From Turicibacter sp. UBA7094 (GTDB lineage: Bacteria > Bacillota_I > Bacilli_A > MOL361 > Turicibacteraceae): 10,945 nt of DNA. The stretch is from contig DKYS01000001.1 of the NCBI GenBank assembly GCA_002493395.1, forward strand, positions 1 to 10,945, given 5' to 3'. The notes under the pieces are model-generated. The model was given only the letters and a program-made list of their open reading frames with translations. It searched no databases and was not told the DNA's origin. Position numbers and translations under genes: made by a program. Position 1 is the stretch's first letter. Each line of letters opens with the position of its first letter. This document shows positions 1 through 5,653 of the stretch, piece after piece.

Positions 1-25
1 AATATAATAAGGACGTGTAACTTAT

Positions 26-34
26 TGGTATAAT
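26..34 (+). promoter_or_regulatory. Extended -10 promoter motif upstream of small ORF/hairpin
   Basis: TGGTATAAT is a perfect extended -10 element (TG, one base, TATAAT). No good -35 box is seen 16-18 bases upstream, which is tolerated for extended -10 promoters. Transcription would start near position 41 and run into the hairpin at 124-162. A motif call only; its function is inferred. Confidence 0.4.
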
Positions 35-115
35 GGAATGAACAGTATTTTTAATTGGGTGTCTTTTTATCAGGGTGAGAATTGGCATAAAAATAGTTTT
101 ATTATTTTGGTTTAG

Positions 116-168
116 ATTAACTTCGAATCCTCTTTCTTTCTCCGATAAAGAGAGGAGGTTCGTGTTAA
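116..168 (+). promoter_or_regulatory. Long hairpin that masks a Shine-Dalgarno box
   Basis: Arms 124-139 and 147-162 pair over 16 positions with one mismatch and three G-U pairs around a 7-base loop. Short TTAA arms outside (117-120 and 165-168) can extend the stem past a small internal bulge. No U-run follows, so it is not a standard terminator. The right arm contains AGGAGGT (153-159), a near-perfect Shine-Dalgarno sequence, paired to the pyrimidine-rich left arm. It could therefore act as a translational switch for the small ORF starting at 170. The pairing is visible in the sequence; the regulatory role is inferred. Confidence 0.45.
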
Positions 169-169
169 C

Positions 170-232
170 GTGAAGTACGTGATTAGAATTGTATGGCGTT
201 TTAAGGAAAATAATTTAAAAATAGTAAGCTAA
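170..232 (+). CDS. Possible 20-residue basic peptide (small ORF)
   Basis: This is a GTG-started ORF of 20 codons ending at TAA 230-232, too short for usual gene calling. It is preceded at a 10-base spacing by AGGAGGT (153-159), one of the best ribosome binding sites in the window. The peptide begins MKYVIRIVWRFKEN and is basic, with five Lys/Arg in its first 12 residues plus the start Met. It includes an Arg-Phe-Lys triplet. No family is recognised. It could be a leader peptide, a small membrane-active peptide or a chance ORF. The strong Shine-Dalgarno box and its burial in the hairpin at 116-168 argue against pure chance, but codon conservation has not been tested. Distance to the next gene (479) is 246 bases, with another promoter motif between them, so a cis effect on that gene is doubtful. 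Confidence 0.3.
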   Translation: MKYVIRIVWRFKENNLKIVS

Positions 233-255
233 TTTCTCTAATGTTTTCTTTCGTA

Positions 256-264
256 TGGTAGAAT
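256..264 (+). promoter_or_regulatory. Extended -10 motif, possible promoter for the permease gene
   Basis: TGGTAGAAT matches the extended -10 form and is followed directly by AAGGAGG (265-271). No start codon sits at a proper distance from that AAGGAGG. The motif could drive the permease gene at 479 through a leader of about 200 bases. The -35 region is poor. Confidence 0.3.
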
Positions 265-271
265 AAGGAGG

Positions 272-478
272 AACTGAAAGTCGATTTTTACGAAAATGGC
301 CAGATGTTGAATATGAATGTGCGTTTATCCATACTGGAATAAAATCTTTAAATAGACTGTACTTTTAATGTATCTAACTATGACTTAAATAGTTTTTAGA
401 GATTCATCGCTTTTATGGAAAATGATTTCTATAGAGCACGTCTTTATCTTTTGCTGGCATAAAAAGGGGGAAGGTTAA
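272..478 (+). other. AT-rich leader before the permease gene
   Basis: No gene is supported here. Frame 262-342 reads open for 26 codons (NKEELKVDFYENGQ... then TAA) but lacks a start codon suitably placed after AAGGAGG 265-271; it may be a decayed gene fragment or chance. TGGCATAAAAA occurs at 456-466 and also at 83-93, and both resemble a weak extended -10 (TG-G-CATAAA). The permease Shine-Dalgarno box, GGGGGAAGG, lies at 466-474. Confidence 0.4.
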
Positions 479-1582
479 GTGAAGTCGATAAAAGAATCTA
501 TAAATTATATTTGTTTGAATAGTGTGATTATTTTAATTGGTGTTTTGGTGCTTATCCGCATTATAAAATTAATTTACCCTATTTTAAACCCTGCTTTAGC
601 TATTCTGAATTTTATTCTTTCACCATTTTTAATAGCAATTTGTTTAGCTTATTTATTAAATCCGATTGTTGAACTATTTTGTCGATTTAAAATTAAGAGA
701 TGTTATTCTATTTGGTTGACGTTTATTCTCATTGTAGGAACCATCTTATACGCAATCTTTAGTTTGATTCCATATTTCGCATTAAACATTGAACAAGTAG
801 TGAATCGTGTGCCAGCGTTAATAGAAAAGGTTCAGATTTTACTTGATCAGTGGCAAATTGATTATATGGATTTGTATCATTATGATTTCGCAAAATTATT
901 TTCTGAAAATTCTGAACTTATTAAAATTTTTTCATCTTTTTTGACCCGAATTGGTTCCTGGATTTTTTCATTTAGTAGTAGTTTTACTTTTATTCTAAGT
1001 ATGGTTTTTTTAGTTCCAGTTGCATTGTATTATATTTTAAGTCATTTTCATGAAATTAGAGGGAAAATCCGGCATCTTCTTATAACGCATCATCAAAATC
1101 GATTACTTCAGATGTTTAAAGAGTGTGAATCAGTAGTAACAGCGTATGTTTCAGGAACATTATTGGTCTCAGTCGTTTTATCGATTATTGCTTCTATTTA
1201 CTTTTCTATTATTGGATTAGATAATGCGATTGTATTTGGGACCTTAATTGGATTTTTAAATATTATTCCATATGTGGGACAAGTGATTGGAACAATACCT
1301 GCCGCTATTTTCGGTTTAATGGTCTCACCGCTTACACCACTCTATGTTATTTTGGGGGTTGCAGCATTAAATGTGATTGAGGGAAATCTAGTAAAACCAT
1401 TTGTTTTTTCAAAATCAATTGATTTTCATCCCATCTTAGTTTTTACATTGATTATGATCGGAGGGCAATTCTTTGGAATTGTAGGGATGATTTTAATCAT
1501 TCCTATTGCGGGAATTTTGAAAATTGTGGGTCGATATGTATGGGAATTAATAAAGGAAAGAAGACAAAAAGTCCGCAAATAG
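479..1582 (+). CDS. AI-2E family transporter / PerM-type permease
   Basis: This is a polytopic membrane protein of 367 residues, the usual size for the AI-2E (UPF0118, PerM/YtvI) family. Members export small molecules or act in Na+(Li+)/H+ exchange; the substrate cannot be told from sequence. Hydrophobic segments lie near residues 13-33, 40-62, 77-100, 160-187, 224-246, 250-282, 285-300 and 318-350, with a soluble loop near 100-155. Family motifs are in the C-terminal half: GFLNIIPYVGQVIG (258-271), GNLVKPFVFSKSI around 302-314, and GGQFFGIVGMILIIPIAG (328-345). The start is GTG at 479, chosen from the GGGGGAAGG box at 466-474. The gene appears to be a single transcription unit: its 3' end overlaps a terminator and the next gene starts 115 bases later. 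Quorum-sensing export should not be assumed from the family name. Confidence 0.9.
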   Translation: MKSIKESINYICLNSVIILIGVLVLIRIIKLIYPILNPALAILNFILSPFLIAICLAYLLNPIVELFCRFKIKRCYSIWLTFILIVGTILYAIFSLIPYFALNIEQVVNRVPALIEKVQILLDQWQIDYMDLYHYDFAKLFSENSELIKIFSSFLTRIGSWIFSFSSSFTFILSMVFLVPVALYYILSHFHEIRGKIRHLLITHHQNRLLQMFKECESVVTAYVSGTLLVSVVLSIIASIYFSIIGLDNAIVFGTLIGFLNIIPYVGQVIGTIPAAIFGLMVSPLTPLYVILGVAALNVIEGNLVKPFVFSKSIDFHPILVFTLIMIGGQFFGIVGMILIIPIAGILKIVGRYVWELIKERRQKVRK

Positions 1583-1598
1583 CGGACTTTTTTTGTCT
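1562..1598 (+). terminator. Intrinsic terminator overlapping the permease stop codon
   Basis: GTCCGC (1571-1576) pairs with GCGGAC (1582-1587) around a five-base loop AAATA. The stem extends through AAAAA/TTTTT and, past a small bulge, AGAC/GTCT, and a run of seven T follows at 1588-1594. The stop codon TAG (1580-1582) lies in the loop and the first stem base, so the last codons of the permease form the left arm. Confidence 0.9.
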
Positions 1599-1697
1599 AA
1601 GATTGAAAGTAAACTCCTAAGTTACATATCCACACCACTTCAAGCATACGGTTATATGTATGGGTGAGCTAAGTGATTGCTATAGGAGGATTTTTTA

Positions 1698-2669
1698 ATG
1701 GGAATACTATTAATCCAATATTCTATATTATCGATAATTGTTGTCTTGTCATCAATTCGTATTTCCGCGTGTGTGGATGAGTTTACGAAAAGAACTAAAA
1801 TTGGTGGTGCATTCATTGCAGGGGTTTTATTAGCAGGGATTACCTCACTTCCAGAGCTAATCACGAGTCTTTCTTCCACCATCCTATTAAATAATGCTGA
1901 TTTAGCAGTGGGAGATATTTTAGGAAGCAATGCTTTTAATATTTTTATTTTGGCGGTTGGAAATCTAGTGTTTGTTAGGTTTCGTCTTTTTAATTGGACC
2001 AAGCGACTAAATGTGAAAACTAATTTAATGAGTACGTTGATTTACGGTCTTATTTTATTAAATTTTTATGGAATGATGACTTATCGCGTAGGGCATATCG
2101 GACTAACGTCCGTGATAATTTTCTTTCTATATTATATAAATATCAGATTAGTTACTAATGGAGAGGATGGAGAGCATTTAGATCCAAAGGTAACTTGCCG
2201 ACTGAGGACCCTTGTCTTTCGGTTTACTCTATCCGCTATTATGATTGTGATTGTGAGCTTATCGATTTCCGTGGTAACAGATAAAATAGCTCAAATAACC
2301 GGGATTGGTTCTTCATTTACAGGAGCAATGTTTTTAGGGGTGGCGACATCTTTACCAGAGATGGCGAGTTTAGTTAGTCTTGTTCGTTTGAAAAACTATG
2401 ATTTAGCTGTTGGAAATATCGTGGGGAGTAATCTATTTAATTTCGTCATTATTGCGTTGGCGGATATTTTTTATTTATCAGGAAGTATTTTCGAATTTTT
2501 AGATTTATCTAATCGAATGCTCGTTTTTGTCGGATTATTAGAGTCTATTCTCTTAACATATATGTTATTAAGAAAAGAAGTAAGAAATTTGTTGTTATAT
2601 GTTTTACCTTCATTTATGATTATAGGGATTTATTTCTATTATCTTCTGCTCTCCTTAAATAATGGTTGA
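1698..2669 (+). CDS. CaCA-family sodium/calcium (cation) exchanger
   Basis: This is a membrane antiporter of 323 residues, typical of bacterial YrbG/NCX_Mj-like Ca2+:cation exchangers that expel Ca2+ using the Na+ or H+ gradient. It has the two inverted alpha repeats that form the ion pathway. Repeat 1 has GITSLPEL (47-54, with acidic Glu53), Asp68 and GSN at 76-78 followed by FN. Repeat 2 has GVATSLPE (214-221, Glu221), Asp235 and GSN at 243-245 followed by FN. The two halves are joined by a hydrophilic loop near 152-170. About ten hydrophobic segments are visible. The start is ATG at 1698 with AGGAGG (1684-1689) eight bases upstream. No terminator separates it from secG 52 bases downstream, so read-through into secG is possible. 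The transported ion is inferred from family only. Confidence 0.9.
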   Translation: MGILLIQYSILSIIVVLSSIRISACVDEFTKRTKIGGAFIAGVLLAGITSLPELITSLSSTILLNNADLAVGDILGSNAFNIFILAVGNLVFVRFRLFNWTKRLNVKTNLMSTLIYGLILLNFYGMMTYRVGHIGLTSVIIFFLYYINIRLVTNGEDGEHLDPKVTCRLRTLVFRFTLSAIMIVIVSLSISVVTDKIAQITGIGSSFTGAMFLGVATSLPEMASLVSLVRLKNYDLAVGNIVGSNLFNFVIIALADIFYLSGSIFEFLDLSNRMLVFVGLLESILLTYMLLRKEVRNLLLYVLPSFMIIGIYFYYLLLSLNNG

Positions 2670-2696
2670 AATTGCATAATGGATATGATAAAGTTT

Positions 2697-2705
2697 TGTT
2701 ATAAT
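2697..2705 (+). promoter_or_regulatory. Extended -10 promoter motif of secG
   Basis: TGTTATAAT is a perfect extended -10 element (TG at 2697-2698, TATAAT at 2700-2705). It sits 2 bases before the secG Shine-Dalgarno box AAGGAGG (2708-2714). A start point 6-7 bases after the -10 would fall inside the Shine-Dalgarno box, giving an mRNA leader of only about 10 bases. No clear -35 is seen. Confidence 0.45.
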
Positions 2706-2721
2706 ACAAGGAGGGTTTAGG

Positions 2722-2952
2722 ATGTTTCAATATGGCGTAGTAGATATTCTATTTGTGATTGTTTCCGTAATCCTAATTATTTTGGTGGCCCTACAAAGTT
2801 CAAAGCAGGGGTTAAGTGATTCTCTTTCAGGTGGCAATAGTGAGTTATTTAAAAATCAAAAGGAACGTGGAGCGGAAGCCTATGTGGTTCGTGCAACCTA
2901 TATTTGTTCAATTGTCTTTTTAGTTTTAGGAGTAATGGTTTTTATGAAATAA
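2722..2952 (+). CDS. secG: Preprotein translocase subunit SecG
   Basis: SecG is the small auxiliary subunit of the SecYEG channel, which stimulates SecA-driven protein export at the cytoplasmic membrane. The 76-residue length is normal for Bacillota. Two transmembrane segments (about 7-25 and 57-75) flank a polar loop carrying the family signature LQSSKQGLSDSLSGG (23-37). The start is ATG at 2722, with AAGGAGG (2708-2714) ahead of it at seven bases. It lies upstream of rnr, the standard Bacillota arrangement (secG-rnr-smpB), though the terminator just behind it and the promoter motif before rnr suggest the two are transcribed separately here. Confidence 0.95.
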   Translation: MFQYGVVDILFVIVSVILIILVALQSSKQGLSDSLSGGNSELFKNQKERGAEAYVVRATYICSIVFLVLGVMVFMK

Positions 2953-2959
2953 TTAGGGG

Positions 2960-2988
2960 CTCATATTCAAGGCGAATATGAGTTTTTT
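2960..2988 (+). terminator. Intrinsic terminator of secG
   Basis: CTCATATTC (2960-2968) pairs perfectly with GAATATGAG (2974-2982) around a five-base loop, followed by six T (2983-2988). It lies eight bases after the secG stop codon. Confidence 0.9.
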
Positions 2989-3253
2989 ATTTGATAGTTG
3001 TGGGGCGGATTTTTGATTTTATTAATTGCAACTAAGTAGTTTTAAAGACATTCATTCTTTCGTTGACCCGTGAGGGGAATGCTAGGCCTGATAAAGGTAT
3101 AGTCTAAGATTTTTTTCACAAAATTTGGTTAAATTCTTTAGAGTCGGGAATAATAGTAATATAAAGTAGGCTTATTTGTATAGACTGGTGATAGAGTAGA
3201 GTTAGATACTTTATCTATTCGTAGTAAAAAATGGTTAAATGTTTGTTGAGTTA
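2989..3253 (+). other. Long intergenic leader region before rnr
   Basis: No gene is supported in this stretch. It holds a weak hairpin (CTA-CCT/AGG-TAG) near 3083-3103 followed by a T-run at about 3111-3117, perhaps a second weak terminator. It also holds an exact 8-base inverted repeat, ATAAAGTA (3161-3168) and TACTTTAT (3207-3214), with 38 bases between the arms. It does not match any riboswitch or tmRNA I can recognise. Confidence 0.4.
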
Positions 3254-3262
3254 TGATAGAAT
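3254..3262 (+). promoter_or_regulatory. Extended -10 promoter motif of rnr
   Basis: TGATAGAAT is an extended -10 form (TG, one base, TAGAAT), 27 bases before the chosen rnr start. The -35 candidate (GTTAAA, 3234-3239) is weak. It is the only promoter-like site close to the rnr-capA-like-smpB trio. Confidence 0.4.
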
Positions 3263-3289
3263 ATAAGCTATGAGTTGGAGGTGTGCTAT

Positions 3290-5623
3290 TTGCGCAATAC
3301 AGTATTAGAATTATTAGGATCTAGCCATTATGAGGCTATGACGATCGATGAGTTGGTCGAATATTTACAGATTGATGGATCAAAGTCATTTAAGGAATTT
3401 GTTAAATTGATGGTAACTTTAGAAGATGAGGGGATTGTTGTTCGCTCTAAAAATGACCGCTATGATTTAGCACGTGATTTAGGTTATTATAAGGGGATTA
3501 TCTCTGTTCATCCCAAAGGGTTTGGCTTTGTTGAAATTGAAGATATGGATGACGTTTATGTTCGTAGTGAGGACTTAAATGGGGCTTTACATAAAGACAC
3601 AGTATTAGTGAAGATTTTACCGAACGCAAAGGGCGATAGTTTAGAAGGGGAGATTACCCAAGTCCTTGAACGAGGAATGACTGATTTTATTGGGACGTAT
3701 TATGAAATTAAACAAGTTGGATATGTTAAGCCAGATAATTCAAGATATCATGCGGTGGTGGCTATCCCTAAGAATAAAACAAAGGGTGCGGTGAAGGACC
3801 ATAAAGTTCGTGTTCGCGTGGTCGATTATTTAGATAATAATGTCGTGAAAGCAGAAGTAACTGAAATTTTAGGTCATAAAAATGATCCAGGTATTGATAT
3901 TTTATCAGTCGTTTATAAATATGATATTGTTCCTGAATTTAGTAAAGAGGCATTGGCACAAGCGGAGCAAATTCCATCAGAGCCAGATTATGATAGTTAC
4001 AAAGGGCGTCGGGATTTACGTGGAGAAACGATTGTTACGATTGATGGGGATGATGCAAAAGATTTAGACGATGCCGTTCATGTCCGTTTACTTGAGAATG
4101 GAAATTATTTATTGGGGGTTTCTATCGCAGATGTTTCTTATTATGTCACTGAGGGGTCACCTCTTGACCGAGAGGCCTTTTCTCGAGGAACGAGTGTGTA
4201 TTTAGTTGATCGCGTGATACCGATGATTCCTCATCGATTATCTAATGGAATTTGTTCATTAAATCCACAGGTTGATCGATTAACCATTACATGTGAGATG
4301 GAAATTTCACCAAAGGGTGAGGTTGTTAATCATGAAATTTTTCCATCGATTATAAAAACAACAGAACGTATGACGTATAATCATGTGAATCGTATTTTAA
4401 TTGATGAGGATGCACAGTTATGTGAACGTTATAAAGAATTAGTTCCAACATTCAAATTGATGTATGAACTGTCAAAAATTTTACGTGAAAATCGCCATGA
4501 ACGTGGATCGATTGACTTTGATTTAGATGAGTCTAAAATTGTTGTGGATGAATATGGATTCCCGATTGATGTTGTTCTTAGAGAACGAGAAATCGCGGAA
4601 CGCATCATTGAAGATTTTATGTTAGCGGCTAATGAAACAGTGGCAGAGCACTTCCATTGGATGGATGTTCCGTTTATTTATCGTGTTCACGAACATCCAA
4701 AGCCTGAAAAGTTAGAGCGTTTTTATAAGATAGCTCGTGCATTAGGATATGAAATTAAGGGAACGAAGGATCACGTGCATCCAAAGGCGTTACAGATGGT
4801 GACAGAGGCCGTATATGGTAAGCCAGAACATGCGGCGATTAATACGATGATGCTTCGATCATTACAAAAAGCTCGGTATAGTGAAGAGAGCTTGGGGCAT
4901 TTTGGACTAGCGGCGGAGTTCTATACTCATTTTACTTCTCCAATTCGTCGATACCCAGACTTAGTTGTTCACCGTTTAATTCGTCGTTATTTATTTGATC
5001 AGGATTTATCTAAAGAGACATTAGCCTATTATTCAGCGGTCATGCCTGAAATCGGTGAACAAACATCTAAGCGTGAACGAGATGCTATTGATGCAGAACG
5101 CGAAGTCGAAGATATGAAAAAGGCAGAGTATATGACTCAGTTTATTAACGAAGAGTTTGAAGGAATTATCTCGTCAGTTACTAAATGGGGAATGTACGTT
5201 GAATTGCCTAACACGATTGAGGGACTTGTACATGTGAATGATTTAACAGATGACTATTATGAATTTGACGAAGATAATCTCGCTTTAATTGGTCGTCGTA
5301 CTAAAACGATTTATAAAATAGGGGATAAGGTTAAAGTTGTCGTTTTAGCAGCTAGTAAAGACGAACGGACCATTGATTTCCAATTGGTAGGGATGAGTAA
5401 AAGTCGTCAAAAACGTGGATTTAAACGTATTGATACGAGAGAGGTTTCTCGAAAAGGACGCTCAAAAGATCGATCAAAAGATAGAAAAGGCGGTAATCGT
5501 GACTATCGTCCTGTTCGTTCGCGTAAATCAACAAACTCGACGGATACAACATTTAAGAATCCAAAACCAAAACGAAAAAAATCAAATTCTACCCCAACTG
5601 GGCAAGGGAAAAAGAAGAAATAG
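3290..5623 (+). CDS. rnr: Ribonuclease R (3'-5' exoribonuclease)
   Basis: RNase R degrades structured RNA from the 3' end, including rRNA fragments and non-stop mRNAs released by trans-translation. I chose TTG at 3290 because GGAGG (3277-3281) then lies eight bases upstream; an earlier in-frame TTG (3275) starts inside that site. The chosen start gives 777 residues. Numbered from TTG 3275, the order is: winged-helix region (about 6-65), OB-fold cold-shock domains (about 70-205), RNB catalytic domain (about 245-570), S1 domain (about 627-704), and a Lys/Arg-rich tail to 782. The catalytic motif TIDGDDAKDLDDAV carries Asp257, 263, 265 and 266, all intact. The RNB signature HFGLAAEFYTHFTSPIRRYP lies at 542-561. 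The tail has an SKDR-SKDR tandem encoded by a 12-base repeat. It is followed 30 bases later by the CapA-like gene and likely shares an operon with it and smpB. Confidence 0.96.
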   Translation: MRNTVLELLGSSHYEAMTIDELVEYLQIDGSKSFKEFVKLMVTLEDEGIVVRSKNDRYDLARDLGYYKGIISVHPKGFGFVEIEDMDDVYVRSEDLNGALHKDTVLVKILPNAKGDSLEGEITQVLERGMTDFIGTYYEIKQVGYVKPDNSRYHAVVAIPKNKTKGAVKDHKVRVRVVDYLDNNVVKAEVTEILGHKNDPGIDILSVVYKYDIVPEFSKEALAQAEQIPSEPDYDSYKGRRDLRGETIVTIDGDDAKDLDDAVHVRLLENGNYLLGVSIADVSYYVTEGSPLDREAFSRGTSVYLVDRVIPMIPHRLSNGICSLNPQVDRLTITCEMEISPKGEVVNHEIFPSIIKTTERMTYNHVNRILIDEDAQLCERYKELVPTFKLMYELSKILRENRHERGSIDFDLDESKIVVDEYGFPIDVVLREREIAERIIEDFMLAANETVAEHFHWMDVPFIYRVHEHPKPEKLERFYKIARALGYEIKGTKDHVHPKALQMVTEAVYGKPEHAAINTMMLRSLQKARYSEESLGHFGLAAEFYTHFTSPIRRYPDLVVHRLIRRYLFDQDLSKETLAYYSAVMPEIGEQTSKRERDAIDAEREVEDMKKAEYMTQFINEEFEGIISSVTKWGMYVELPNTIEGLVHVNDLTDDYYEFDEDNLALIGRRTKTIYKIGDKVKVVVLAASKDERTIDFQLVGMSKSRQKRGFKRIDTREVSRKGRSKDRSKDRKGGNRDYRPVRSRKSTNSTDTTFKNPKPKRKKSNSTPTGQGKKKK
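5462..5485 (+). repeat. 12-base tandem duplication in the rnr tail
   Basis: TCAAAAGATCGA (5462-5473) is followed directly by TCAAAAGATAGA (5474-5485), with one difference. It encodes SKDR-SKDR in the basic C-terminal tail of RNase R, a region that varies freely in length and binds RNA in this family. Confidence 0.7.
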
Positions 5624-5653
5624 GTTAATTATTGAAAGGGAGCAAGGAAAGTC

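Noticed and set aside
38..115. 25-codon ORF beginning MNSIFNWVSF
   Set aside because: No Shine-Dalgarno box, and the -10 box at 29-34 would start transcription after its ATG.
1652..2002. 116-codon open frame on the - strand
   Set aside because: It lies antisense to the start of the CaCA exchanger, whose alpha-repeat motifs are clear; the product resembles no family and has no convincing ribosome binding site.
3062..3117. Riboswitch or T-box-like element in the rnr leader
   Set aside because: Only short, weak stems (CCC-GTGA-GGG and CTA-CCT/AGG-TAG) can be drawn; no conserved T-box or riboswitch core is recognisable.
3882..4067. 61-codon open frame in another frame of rnr
   Set aside because: Fully inside the RNase R gene over its catalytic Asp motif; a shadow of the real frame.
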